A stretch of 64,000 nt of DNA from Capitella teleta. Lineage: Eukaryota; Annelida; Polychaeta; Capitellidae. The stretch is taken from assembly GCA_000328365.1 (NCBI GenBank), contig KB309217.1, positions 24,534 to 88,533 on the forward strand. Reading direction: 5' to 3'. Shown piece after piece: positions 1 to 11,996 of this stretch. Positions within the stretch are counted from its first letter, which is position 1, and each line of letters opens with the position of its first letter. The position numbers were made by a program, and so were the translations under genes. The notes under the pieces are model-generated. The model worked only from the letters and a program-made list of their open reading frames with translations. It made no database searches and was not told the origin of the DNA.

Positions 1-2025
1 GAACGATACGCAATGCTGTGAACTGCGAGGTCCTAACAGANAAAAAAAAGAGAAAAAAAAAAAAACATCCGCTTACATAATCGGCGTCGTATTACGCAAT
101 CAATCAAAATGGAACTCGTTGTCAAGGGCATCAAAAGGAAAACCACAGAAGCGATTATGCAGCAACTCTCAATGACTTGTTCACTACATTTGCATGGCTG
201 TGTGTAGCGATGCTAGTGCCATGATGTACATGCATACGCTGTACGTCAGTATAGGGTGATCCTGATAATAAATGGCATCTCCGTCTCTTTTACTTATTAC
301 ATAAAATCGCAATGCACAAGTTGACAAGTTAACATTGCAATGTTATACATAATTTACAGTGAATTATTTGGTTATATAATGCATCATTATTATCGCCTTT
401 CCGAGCATTTTTATGCATTTGTTGGGGGAGCTCGCGGGGCATCGAATGTCCATTTCAAAACAAGCAGTGCATGGCGGGAAGGATTGCAAAAAGGCGGTTC
501 TATTTTTACCCTCAGGGATGAGTTCAGTCGGGGTTATACCCAAAGAACCCAGAAACAAAAGCAAGAAGCTGCAGATCACAACTGCACTTAATTAAAAGTG
601 CTGCTCTCGTAACAGACAACACAAAGTACTGCGCATTCGGCACGGGGAGCGCATAACTGACATCCATGATGATTCGGTGATCTGTGGCGTGGGATCTGTT
701 GAGGGATCAAAGCATATCTACGGCTATGTCCAGAAGCAACCTGTTTAATGTGCTTAATTTGGAGGTGAGCTTCTTCTGGGATTTTATACTTTTTGGATTA
801 TTATTATACTTCTGTGATGCACATATCGAATGCATATATCAAATGCATATATCTGTGCAAGCAAGCAACATAATTCTAATATTATGTGCATGTAGGATAC
901 TGGTATGTGCCAATTTAATATGAAGTATTCGGTGCTATAATCCGTAATTATTCTGTTCGTTCATTCCTCTCGATGCTGAATTCAGTGCAATTTGTTTTCT
1001 TCTAATTTTATCAGGCGTTAAATTTCGAAATTTTATAACGATATCCAACGAATACTTTTAGTCTTAACGACTAGTTCACCGAATGAAATTGCGTCAAACT
1101 CTTATCGTTAATGAAATTTAGTCCAACTTTGTGATCATTGCAGCATTGGTCGACAAAAATCATACATTTTTTTTTTTTCATCGCTGCATGACTGACTGAT
1201 GTTCAAGTACTATCCGTGCCTCGATCTGTGATGGGCCATGCGGACAGCTTCCTGTTATGCATAGCTGAAATGAGATTCTAGGAAATACCATGCAATAATT
1301 CATTGTTATAATTTTCCTTTGCGTTAGAAAAGTTCAAATTGCAAGTGAGAGACAATTCTACTTATGGTTAAAATGCTCAACACTTGAATTAATTAATGGG
1401 CTATTCCTCTATGTATATTATACAGTATACATACCTATGAATTGTAACCAGGAATATAATGCTTATTACTCCTTGCTTGAGATCGAAATATAACGGTGTG
1501 CGATTTCATTGCATTTCATTGTTTCATCCGAAGGTACAAAGTCATAAAATTGGCATCACAGCCAACATACAACTAATACTACAATTAGACCATTAAATTA
1601 AACACAACTTTATTCATTTTCCTTATCCGTTGTATTTGCTATCAAATAGACGCCCACCCATCGCGTGCTTAAAAGCACACCTACACGAAATACCGATTCT
1701 CGTTTCTATAAAATTCTTTCTTTTCTTGTATATTTATTCTACCAGATTGCTTATTTCTCGCATAGCGTTTTACACCAGGACCATCTTGTGCTGTTAGTCA
1801 CCTGGGTGTATGAGGGACTTCGCACTGATTGCAAAAACAAGCATGTGCATTGTGCAAGCTCTTGCCTGCAATCACCAATCACATAACCGGATGTTGATTT
1901 CTGATTCCCGCAGCACGTGCTGTGGCTGCCGGCATTTTGTTATTGAATTCTATCTCAGTCTCTCCTCCTCGTTGTTATTGACCAACATTTTGGATCTGAG
2001 GAGTTGTTGATTAAGAAAAAAAAAG
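1..2025. other. AT-rich stretch, no gene recognised
   Basis: I see no convincing coding exon, RNA gene or repeat boundary here. The open frames at about 340-595 overlap on both strands and match nothing I recognise, although 420-560 is less AT-rich than its surroundings and could hold an exon. Base 41 is an unresolved N. The stretch may be intron or upstream DNA of the Ser-rich gene that becomes visible at 3240. Confidence 0.5.
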
Positions 2026-2462
2026 TTAAAGAGGTTCTCTGATTCTTTTGAACTAGTAGCGGATGATAGAGGATGCATCCCAAAAGACAAAAAACGCCTT
2101 TTGGCTGACATATTCGCTTGCTGTGGGCTAAATCCTAGATATTGGGCATCGAATTTATTTAAGAGGTTTAAAATCTCGCTTTCTTCTCGCGTTTGATTTC
2201 AGACTGTGGTGACGTAGTAATTAATTATCCTATTGTTAATAATGGAACCGTCGAGTGAGCAAATCTTTCAGCAGTTCTCATAAAATAAATCTCGCACTCA
2301 TCTCGTTTCAAGCTATTCCGTCTGAACAGGAAATTCGTATTTCAATTTGTCTTGAATATCATTCACAGTTGACAAAAATTTTCCAAATTGGTCTCTCGCC
2401 AGTCACAAAAGCCCACATAATCGATCTAAAGAGTTTCCGAAATGAACAGAGGTCCTCTTTAA
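2026..2462 (+). mobile_element. TTAA-flanked MITE, family A, copy 1
   Basis: A non-autonomous DNA transposon of about 430 bp. It lies between TTAA at 2026-2029 and TTAA at 2459-2462. Its terminal inverted repeats are AGAGG(A/T)(C/T)CTCTG at the left and the reverse complement, CAGAGGTCCTCT, at the right. The same internal sequence recurs at 60035-60464, and in inverted, truncated form at 32941-33272. There is no transposase frame, so it must depend on a partner element. A TTAA target points to a piggyBac-like source; this is inference from the target site, because the terminal bases are not the usual piggyBac ones. Confidence 0.8.
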
Positions 2463-2553
2463 ATAACTTCCCATCATTAAATTTAGAGCCGAAATTCCGA
2501 GCAATATATATATGTTAAGAAAAACAGCCCACTAAACCTGATACTCCATCAAT

Positions 2554-2665
2554 ACCTGTGCGGTCCACCCCCTTCAGATGGTCGACGCCCAATGCGATGT
2601 TGTCGGTAGCAGTAAACAGCAGGGATCCCTCTTCCGCCACCTGGCCCATCTTCTCCACCTTTCTG
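2554..2665 (-). CDS. possible isolated coding exon, unknown gene
   Basis: A GC-richer island in AT-rich DNA. On the minus strand it reads as one open frame of about 36 residues, including the stretches VEKMGQVAEEGSLLF and DNIALGVDHLKGVDRTG. It is bounded by an acceptor-like CCCAG and a donor-like CAG|GTATTG. The residue mix looks protein-like, but I recognise no family and found no partner exon nearby. It could belong to a gene on the opposite strand to the Ser-rich gene, be a remnant, or be chance. Confidence 0.25.
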
Positions 2666-3239
2666 GGAGTAGCTCATCTCAACATTAATGGCCTAGTATA
2701 TGCATACTGTGGCATATGGTTATCTCGAGCCTACGCTAGGAACCAAACTACTGCTGCCTAAATGTTCCAGATTGTTTGAATATAAAATGTTCAATAATAA
2801 GTCAATGATTTATGAGGCTTTACTAGTAAATTAAGTAATTGTATGGATTTCCAATTTTCCATGGTAAGATTTGCATTGAAAACTCAATTCGACACGGAAC
2901 AGTTGCTCCGCAGATATTTATGCTTTAATTATGTTGTACTAATTAAGAGTTCACAATGATACTAGCATTCATTTCACACAGGTTCGAGTTCGTACTACTT
3001 CCTTTTTCCAATAAATTGTAGAATCCTACGGTACCAGCTTGTGTGGGATACCAAAATGCTAAACTTACATTACCGGAAGGGGGGGGGGGGGGCAACACGC
3101 AGAGTACTATATATTAATTTTCGATACGAACACCTTTGATAAATGCATTCTACTTTATTGTTTGACCCATTGAAACCCCACGGCAACACTAGATTGTAAG
3201 TGATCAAACGTGAAAATAATTATGTTCATTTCGTTACAG
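2666..3239. other. non-coding stretch before the first visible Ser-rich exon
   Basis: AT-rich DNA with a short poly-G run near 3080-3092. Possibly intron of the downstream Ser-rich gene. No further exon could be supported, although a short SYG-coding string near 3020-3050 resembles the repeats of that gene. Confidence 0.4.
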
Positions 3240-6200
3240 AGCAGTGGCGGCAGCAGTTACGGCAGTGGAGGTGCAAGCAGCTACGGCCGATCGCACGGAT
3301 ATGGCACGGTTAGTAACCATGGCAACCAATGTTGTCCATTTCGCTTTGTTTACGTATGGAGAGTTTATCCCTTTGCAGTGTCGATTTCACTGCTGTGTTG
3401 GAATTGGTAATGTGTCTGCCACTCCAAACGGCAGTCATGTATAGCATAATTTAGTCAATATTGATTGTAATGCGTAGATTAATTTATGTGATAGCATATA
3501 ATTAGTTTGTATGTGAATAATAATTAAACTAAGCTTCTTTGCTCCTAATAAATCCACTAATATTGATACAATTACCATTACACGCAAGAAAGAAATTTAA
3601 AATCCTTGTTCATCTAACTAATTTTCAATAGATTAATTGGAATAGTTAGAGCCTTCCCTGCAAACCCATACACAACTTTTCTGCATTGAATTTTAGTACT
3701 AGTATCCAATTATGATTCACCAAAAACACCCCTCTAATAACCAGATCTGTAGGCATGAAGATTCATTTTGTTTTGGTACCTGTTGTCTTAACATTTTGAC
3801 AAGCAAAGAGCTTCTGGGGTTCGCATCTCAAAAATACAACACAAATCCAATACGAAAAGTTCCAGACGAAAACCCCGGAGGCTAACAACACCTACCTGCC
3901 TCAACCCTACCCTCCTCTTGACATAACAAAGGATTATTGTATTAAGCTTCCCCAGAAACGCCTCCAATCTGATATATTTACCCCCACGATGCTTTTTTAA
4001 CAATTCCCCAACCGTTTAACACACGGTACCAAGCCATACCCTGACATCACGAGGTAATTAAACAACCTGACTAAAACAGTTATGATAAGATTAACCCACG
4101 CTCTAAATATGAGAGCAACCCTTCAAACAGATCATCTTGAGTACTGCATGGATATTGGTCAGTCAATTCAAATCCTTGATTTGGCGTGGTTTTCCATAAC
4201 ACAGTGTGACTGTACAGAGGTACCCTTTTCCACAATATTCCTTGCTTTGATCGAGAGGTTTTTGTGCACTTTATCTTTCAGCAATTTTACCTGAAACACC
4301 TCCCACCTATTGGTGGAAGTGTGGGCACAATACTGTCACAAATACAAAATGTCCTTCACTACGTTACCTGAACTTATATAACTTATTGCAGCAAGATAAA
4401 TTCGCTTTTTGGGACGCTAAAAGCGGATCAGACAAGGTTGGTAGAACCATCCATGTTATTATACCCCTGTTGCCATGGTTACAGTTCTGCTTTCATTCGT
4501 TTTGATTTTTTTTTTCTTGAAGACTGATATATATAATCCGAGCCAATCGGCATGCAAAATTAATATACAGAATACTCATTTATTATGATGATGACTTACG
4601 ATTATTTGTTTATTCATTTCATTTTAATTTTATTAACTTGTTCATCGTGATTACCTAAATAATTGATCAAATTTATATGCCTCACGTTGCTTGCATTAAG
4701 TTATCATTTATCAGTTTATCATATTTTCACATAATTTTCTGTTCCATGGATTATAATAATATCCACTATTATTTTTATGCATTGTGATTGATAAGAAAAG
4801 ATATAAAAAAAAGATAAAGAAAATACACCTTCCAACAGCCCAAGCAAAAACCCCATGCACTCAGCATGCATAAACATTCGACACCAACGTATATCAGATG
4901 TATACCAGACCAAAACAAAATCCTTGAAATTCTCAAGTGTATTAGTAATTCAGTGGTATGCCCACCTTTCTTGCAGTGTTGATAGGTAAAGAGAAAGAGA
5001 GGAAAAAGATAGTGTTTTCAATGCAAGCATCACCAATCCCCGAGTGCAGCACGGAGCTAGCCCAGTCTGCCAACACAAACCCAGCTCTTTTCTCTGCTAA
5101 AACTAAGCTAATGATTCCTGCTGCATAAATATGCGTAGCTTCTCCTGGCATCTGCACATCATAATGAAGTACTAGAGATGCCTGGCAGCCATTTTACCTT
5201 CTGCGGATTAATTAATTAATGGGGATATGTCATATGGCAGCAAATACTCCAAGGTAGGGTGTTCTATTCGCCACAAAGTGTTCACAGTTGTCTCAGGTAA
5301 AGATGGAAATAGTTTGGTGTAAAACACATTGTTGAGCGAGCATAATGGTCTATCCGCGCTCTCTGGGCAACTGCGTTTCAACAGATTGATTCCTGCAATC
5401 GTACTTAGTATTTAGCCCAATAACTGCTTGACCATGCGTACAGTGCATCGTGCAGTCCTTTGTTTGCTATACAACTAGCCCTGTATACTTATTATCTTCT
5501 CTTGATGCTGGATACGCATACATTTGTAATTGTATGCTCAAATTATCCTGAATTAAATTGTATTATCCACGTTAATTTTCAATTACCTCATTTGATTGAG
5601 TTCTTCTGTGTTTCAGCTGGGCTCAGACTCAGCCTCAGCACGCAGTTATGGTAGCCAGCGCAGTTTCGGGGCCGGGTCCTCTTCGTACAAGCCGTATGAC
5701 TCGGGCACAAGGAGCGGGACATCGGGCGTCTACAGCAGCGGATCTGGAGGCTACGACTCATCCTCACTCCGTAGAGCCACCAGCGTCGACAGGAGCTTGT
5801 CGTACGCTAACACCAACAGAGGCAATGTCGCTTCACTCTCCAACAAATTTGGATCCTCTTCCTACGACACTGGAAGAGGTTATACATCTGATGCAGAAAG
5901 CACCAGGTCGTATGGGTCCTCATATAGTAGACCATCATCCTCTACATACGGGTCTTCGCGAAACACATCTCCGCCTAGAAGTTCCAGCCGAATAGGCACA
6001 GACTACTCACGATCTTCAACGCGGGATTATAGCTCGAGCTCAAAACCATCCAAATCGTATGGCTCATCAACCGATTATGGATCAAGTGCAACTAAAAAAG
6101 ACTATGGCACCTCATATAGCAGTGGCAGTACATACACACCGTCAACCCCAGCCTCCAGACTCAGAAATACGGATTACAACTTGACCCCATTTTCTAGCCG

Positions 6201-9200
6201 AAGAACTGCCAAAGCGAGTGATATAAATTTAACGCCCTTCTCGACTCGCCACACCCGGGCTTCATCTGTTCTTGATACTAGCAGTACAACAAAGCCATAT
6301 GAAAGAAGCTCTAGTGGTTCTTCTATGACATCACGCCAGCCATCGGTATCGCGACAGACATCTGTTGATCGGACTGTGAGTCGGCAGAACAGTGAGGAAG
6401 TCAAGAAGAAGCAGAAAGAAGAAGAAGAGGAGAAGGAGAGGGAGAAGGAGAAGCTGTCTAAACAGAGGAGGAGAATTCAGTATGACGACTCCAGCGACAG
6501 TGAAAAAGAACCAGATGGGAAGAAAGACCCAAATTTTCGCTACCTCACAAGTCGGGCCACATCTCCAATGGACCCAGACCGCGATGCGATGGAGATGAGG
6601 CAGATGAGAAGGAAATCAGAAAGGAGGTTTATTGCAAGAACCAAAACAAAAAAGTATCCCGTTAAAGAGAAAAATAGAAAGCGGAGACTTAAGAATATCC
6701 ACATTCAAGTCAACACAGAAGAATTGGACAAATTTACAGGTAGATTTAGACACGAGAAAAACAAATATGCCAAGTATGCAAAACCACTGGAGACACGGGA
6801 CAAACGGCCTAGCTACACTTCTCAGAGCAGCACTCGATCCTCAAGTAGAAGCCAACTTGACAGTGACAGGAGTAGCAAGATACCCTCACAAAGCTCCATT
6901 GAAACCCCTGTTACACCCCCTGCCCAACATTCCAAAGAACCCAGAAAGCTCACTGAAAAACTTGATAAATTTAATCACAAGACTGGCGAAGCACAAGACA
7001 GCAAGCCTGTGCCCAAACAGAGTGGTTTCAAGCCAAAATCTCGAAGTGCAACCTTCTCTTTGAGTCATGATGAAATAGAGTCGCCCAGAAGATCGAGGAC
7101 GACTCAAGAAGATACAGAAGATGAAAGTGTCTTTGAAGATGACATTCCAGCTGCCCAGACCTCATTTGTCAATAAGCATGAGCGAGATAAAACTAAACGG
7201 GTGAGAGTGAAGAAACTGGAGCCAAAAGTGGCCGCTCTGACTTCAGAGAATCTGTCGCTAAAAGATAGCATAGACAAGGTCAGGAATTGGAAGAAACAGC
7301 TGAGTAGTGATGGTATTTTGGACGAGCCAGCTGTGTATGCACAGGGTGAACACAAAAAGAAGAAAGTCCTCAAGAAACAGGAGAGCAAAGATTCCACTGG
7401 TAGTGGTGAGACTCTAAAGCAGAAGAGTCGAAAGAGTTCCAGAGAAGGATTGTTGTCACCTCCAAGTGAACCTGAGATTCCTGAAATTGATATTCAAGAT
7501 GCAGATAAGAAATTTAAGAAAAAGAAGATGTACTCGGGAGTGCCAGAGTTCCCAATAGAAGACAATTTTGACAGACTCAAACCAACTGCCAACAGAGGGA
7601 AGAAAACATTAAATAGATCTTCCTCCCCTTATGACAACGATGAGTCCAAACCGTCCAAACTGGCGAATGACAAAAATAAACAAAACAACAAGGATGCCCC
7701 CGTGGTTGTTATCGACCATTTAGTAACATCAGACAGTGATGCCACAGAAGTTATGTCACAGACGCCAAGTGAAAGCATGATGGATTATGGCGATGAATCT
7801 TCAATAGTTACATCCGATGAAGACTTTGGAAGTCTTCAAAAAGGACAGTCAACAATGTCCATCAATTCAATGGACACTAATGCTACCTACTCTTTGCCAA
7901 GGAAAGGTGGCAAGTTCCCTGCCATGTCTATGGATTCTTTAGCTTCCAGTGTCAGTTCGCTTCCTGATGTGGTACAAAGTTCTGAGAGAGGAGGTCAGTG
8001 GTCAAGGGTAATGGATATTGACAGTTTGTTGGGATTCACTGAAACTGAGGATGACTTTGAAGAAGATGAGTTTGACAGCGGGAGTGATTTTTCGTGTGAT
8101 GACAAAAGTTGGGACCGCAAAAGCAAAAGTTGGGACCGCAAGACACAAGGGTCGCAATTGGACCTCAATCTCAGTCCAGTTCATGAAGAGTCTAGTCCAT
8201 TCAAACGAAAGGCTTCCTGTGACTTAATTGATGACCATCGAGACAAGACACCCGTAAATGACCATTACGATGACCAGTACGACCATCATGATGTTCACGA
8301 GGATTACATCTTCATTGGTCAGCATAAAGATATTGATGAAGTCTTCGGAGAAGAAGATACACAAGAACTGAAGAAATTTGTCCCTCAAACTCCCAAAACA
8401 CCACTAACACCCAGTTCTCCTTTACTGTCACTCAAACTACCTGAAACTCCTACTGACGGGGGTTCTGCTGACAGTTTAATGGACACCCCAGTTCCAGAGA
8501 CTCCTGATGTTCCTCTTGCACCCATGCCTGCTTTCTTCCCTTCATCACCAACCAAGCTTCTCGAACCACAACGATTAGCAAAATCACAAGATCACATTAA
8601 TCGGAATGACGCCACTCCATCTCCCAAACCTTTGAGTAAAGTAAAGAAGTCAAAAACTTCAAAATCTGGTAGAAAGACAAAGTCGGCCGCGGCCAATTTG
8701 GATGACCTCGACTCACTGTTGGACACAATATCAACCAGTTCTTCAATGAAGCGATCCAAGAAAAAAGAAACAGACACAACAGTTGATGCCTTTGATCTCT
8801 TCTCCAAAGATTTCAAGGAGGAACTCATAGCTGAAGTGGAGAAAACTGCTCCTCCAGCAGAAACACTCCTTGATATTGATGTGGTCGATGATGCTGGACA
8901 ACATCCTCTTGGAATTGCTGTTGGCAAGCTAATCGACATTAGCAGTGACAGCAATGGAGAAAATAAAGACCTCACAGCTATAAAAACTCCACCTGCTAAG
9001 AAGTTCTATCCTAAGAATTACAGGTAAATATGCGTACTCTGATCAAATCTAAATATGAAACTTTCACAATGAATGTATACATGTGTTTGATACAAACCCT
9101 TTCAACTTTAAATTTCAATTTTATACACAATACAGTGAGCAAGCCATCAAGGAAGCTTTGGAAGTTCTGGATAAGCAAGAACACATCACTATTCAAGATT

Positions 9201-9340
9201 TGTTGACAATTTGTCAGAAGGAGAAGATAGTACAACCACCTTGGATACTGGATGAAGAGGACAAATATTTCACCGGCTATGAATCATTGACTGAGCTTCT
9301 GGAAGACTTATCTGTTGATGTCAAAAAGGTCAGTTCTTGA
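3240..9340 (+). CDS. large Ser/Gly/Tyr-rich disordered protein, 5' incomplete, family unknown
   Basis: Three exons join in frame: 3240-3308 (23 codons of SSYGSGG-type repeats), 5617-9023 (about 1135 codons) and 9136-9340, ending at TGA 9338-9340. All junctions are GT-AG with matching phase. No start codon or first exon was found, so the N-terminus is missing. From exon 2 onward the protein has about 170 residues of Ser/Tyr/Gly/Arg low complexity, then two NLTPFS(S/T)R repeats, a KEKE-type charged segment and a long basic Ser/Pro region. An acidic stretch follows around nt 8035-8100, then a TP/SP-rich segment at nt 8385-8570 and a Lys/Ser-rich tail. The last exon differs: about 64 residues look folded and conserved (IKEALEVLDKQEHITIQDLL and PPWILDEEDKYFTGYESL). 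This composition suggests a phosphorylated scaffold or cytoskeletal protein, but that is a guess and I do not recognise the family. A good donor (AAG|GTCAGT) at 9329 means the last exon could instead splice onward. Otherwise AATAAA near 9420 fits the 3' end. Confidence 0.75.
3309..5616. other. intron of the Ser-rich gene
   Basis: The DNA between the 69-nt SYG exon and the long exon. It is AT-rich, and I saw no supported exon or complete mobile element in it. It starts GTTAGT and ends in a pyrimidine-rich TTTCAG. Confidence 0.6.
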
Positions 9341-9935
9341 CATTTACACAAGCTTGTGCACCAAATTGTTCAGTACTAGAACATTATTTAGCAGTTGGCT
9401 TAGAGCAAGCTCATGTACAAATAAACGGTGAAGTTAATGAAAATGACGGTTGTAAAGGAGACAAATAATGTTTATCATTATCAGCAGAAAGGTCCATTCA
9501 GTGATCAAGTGAATATGGTATTTTTGAGACTCGATCTTGAAGTCCAATCCATTGCAATTCACCACCATTTTGATATTATCACATTGTTTTCACTTATGCA
9601 CCATTCTACCGGTTATTAGCTTCACAAATTCCGATTTTGAGGTACATGTTATACCCATGAAAATTGTCATGCTTGCCTCACAAAATTATATATATAAGGC
9701 TGTTTTAAATATCTATTTAAATATTTTCTATATGAGGCTACTTTGTGTCCACAGTTTGGTAATATAAGGCATCAATACAAAAATGTTGTGAGTGTGAGCT
9801 GCTTTGAAATCCCAATGCATCTATGGAATCATGACGTTCTTTCCTAGCCATAATATGCCTACATCGTAGGCTTTTTATAAATGAGTACAAATCGATGGGT
9901 AACAAGGTGGCATTGTCCGACAGATGCATTGAATT
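9341..9935. other. 3' region of the Ser-rich gene
   Basis: It contains an AATAAA hexamer near 9420, a plausible polyadenylation signal for the gene ending at 9340. No other feature is supported. Confidence 0.4.
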
Positions 9936-9947
9936 CAGATGTAGATG

Positions 9948-10277
9948 CGGGCACCGGTTAGCGCAGTGGGTTAAACCGCTGACTACAATCCTATGACGAC
10001 CGTGGGGGTCGACGTCCCGGGTTCGAGACCCGATCAGGCCACGGGCGTTATGATTGTGAATTACAATTGTAATTCTTCGGTGACTCTGCAGTGCTGCCCA
10101 ACTGCGTAACAAGGCGGGGCGCTGTGTACTACTGTCTATGGTGGTATGCAGGATAAAGAACCCTTGGGATTTATCGATAAGAGTAGGGGGAAACCCCGGT
10201 CCCGGGCCTTCTGTTCTGGCGCCCGTATCACCCGAACGGGTTGGGTGGAGCCGTAAAACCCCAATCACTCACTCACT
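9948..10277 (+). mobile_element. tRNA-derived SINE, copy 1
   Basis: About 330 bp flanked by a perfect 12-bp target-site duplication, CAGATGTAGATG, at 9936-9947 and 10278-10289. The head is tRNA-like, with a pol III A box (TAGCGCAGTGG, 9959-9969) and a B box (GGTTCGAGACC, 10020-10030). The body is non-tRNA and the tail is a short TCAC/ACTC repeat instead of poly-A. The intact duplication indicates a recent insertion. Open frames across it on either strand are by-products of its GC-rich sequence. The element needs a LINE partner for mobility; the tail does not obviously match the CR1-type LINE at 43.5 kb. Confidence 0.9.
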
Positions 10278-10679
10278 CAGATGTAGATGTCTGTTTTGTT
10301 TTATAGATATGGATGCACCCTAACTGGACACATTAAATAGTAAACATTAACAAGTCATACCTAGAAATGAATATACATGTAACTACATGGTTTAAATTGG
10401 TCAGTGTGCATTGTATTGTGTTGAGGACTGAAATTTAGGCAATATAGAGTTTTGAAGACCAAAGTGTAACGCTGCTATGTGGGCCTCTGTTCAGCCGTCA
10501 CCATCGGTTCAGAAATACTTAAAAATCGAGAATTGACACTCAACAGCTGATCAAAAGAGAAAGATGCCAAGAACAACTGTTGGTGCCTCATCACGCACAC
10601 GTGTCATGCAATAAACCCTCTGGAAGGGTCACGCAAGTCCAGACGTTGTTGTTCTTTTACCCCGATGACTTATCAATAG

Positions 10680-10720
10680 TGATGTGGGTCAGTTGATGTG
10701 GGTCAGTTGATGTGGGTCTA
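10680..10720. repeat. 15-bp tandem repeat, nearly three copies
   Basis: The unit GATGTGGGTCAGTTG is repeated head to tail between the two SINE copies. It is a short local duplication with no evident function. Confidence 0.7.
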
Positions 10721-10770
10721 TTTTGGAATAATTAGTCAATTTCAGCCAATTAGAAAAAAGTTTTTTTTTT

Positions 10771-10806
10771 AACATGGAGCAGAATACTTTTGGCCCACTC
10801 TGCATA
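10771..10806 (-). mobile_element. terminal fragment of a mariner-like element
   Basis: AACATGGAG followed by ACTTTTGGCCCACTCTG is nearly the same as the right end of the small element at 45740-45968. Read on the minus strand it gives CAGAGTGGGCCAAAAGT, a typical Tc1/mariner-style terminus. Only this end is recognisable, so it is a fragment. Confidence 0.45.
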
Positions 10807-10828
10807 TACATGTGTATACACATATATA

Positions 10829-11162
10829 GTGAGTGAGTGAGTGATTAGGGTTTTACGGCTCCACCCAACCCGTTCGGGTGATACGGGCGCCAGAACAGAA
10901 GGCCCGGGACCGGGGTTTCCCCCTACTCTTATCGATAAATCCCAAGGGTTCTTTATCCTGCATACCACTATAGACAGTAGTACACAGCGCCCGGCCTTGT
11001 TACGCAGTTGGGCAGCACTGCAGAGTCACCGAAGAATTGCAATTGTAATTCACAATCATAACGCCCATGGCCTGATCGGGTCTCGAACCCGGGACCTCGA
11101 CCCCCACGGTCGTCATAGGATTGTAGTCAGCGGTTTAACCCACTGCGCTATCCGGTGCCCCT
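10829..11162 (-). mobile_element. tRNA-derived SINE, copy 2, inverted relative to copy 1
   Basis: Nearly identical to the copy at 9948-10277 but on the minus strand: the GTGAGTGAGTGAG tail is at the left and the tRNA-like head at the right. A perfect 12-bp duplication, TACACATATATA, flanks it at 10817-10828 and 11163-11174, again showing recent insertion. The two copies are about 550 bp apart in opposite orientation, so a transcript crossing both could fold into a hairpin of over 300 bp. Confidence 0.9.
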
Positions 11163-11174
11163 TACACATATATA

Positions 11175-11996
11175 ATGAGTCAAGATATACATATGTTTAT
11201 GCACAATTGCGCAACCATCCATCATTATCAGAAGAAGCTGTACATCATTAGACGATGAGCACCTTATGGCAGCATTCCATGAAAATACTGGTGCACATCA
11301 ATTAACAGTTTAGCCAGAACGAATCATACTTGTATGGTTATGAGTACTAAACTGAATCGTATGATTAGTGAGCATCACGTGTGTTCTTTTGTTCTGAACC
11401 CCAAACAGTGTACACTCCCTGACCTGGGATTCCTGGGTTTAATACATGGGGCACTCCATACGTCATAAGCACTGTTCAAGGTTATACTTTCTTGATACTG
11501 ATCTGTTGGAGATATTTGCACATATTTTTATTAACCTTTAGGATATTTTTCTTTTCATACTTCCAGCTATACAGTATTATAGATTGGTGTTGACGGAGAG
11601 ATGTCTGTACTTCGATAACATGACTCAAACTCGCTCAAGATTACCTTGTGCTATTCTCAGCAACCATGAGCCCAAGAACCGCGCGCGCAATATTCTGCTG
11701 CGTTGTTGCTTCGTCTTGGTTTGCTACAAACTTTACCAGGTGGATCTATTTTTAGATCACCTGGTAGACTCACTGCAGTTATTACTGCGCACTTCCATAA
11801 GCTAGAGATAACTGGATTTTCTTCCTCTTTTTGCCATTTTATCGGATTAATAAACGCTTTCACAGCCGATTAGATGAGCAAAATACTGATTCTGCTTCGT
11901 TGGAATGCTAGTAATTTGGGACTATTTTTCTCCGTTGCGGATATTCACAATAACAGTTGATCAAGTGTGTGCAGCGGCTCAGTTGGAGGTTCCACC
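11175..11996. other. upstream region of the FHOD gene
   Basis: No gene is supported. Just before the FHOD start, a TGTGTGCAG at 11964-11972 could be a splice acceptor, leaving a 22-24 nt leader before the ATG. I could not locate a promoter from sequence motifs. Confidence 0.4.

Noticed and set aside
8592-8975. 127-codon minus frame opposite the Ser-rich gene
   Set aside because: Antisense shadow of a Ser/Asp/Lys-rich coding exon; no splice or start context of its own.
9959-10030. Functional tRNA gene
   Set aside because: A and B boxes are present, but the sequence is part of a 330-bp SINE with target duplications and does not fold as a full cloverleaf by eye.
9738-10268. 176-codon minus frame, and its twin at 10841-11251
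   Set aside because: Both are translations of the same SINE sequence in opposite locations, not a gene family.
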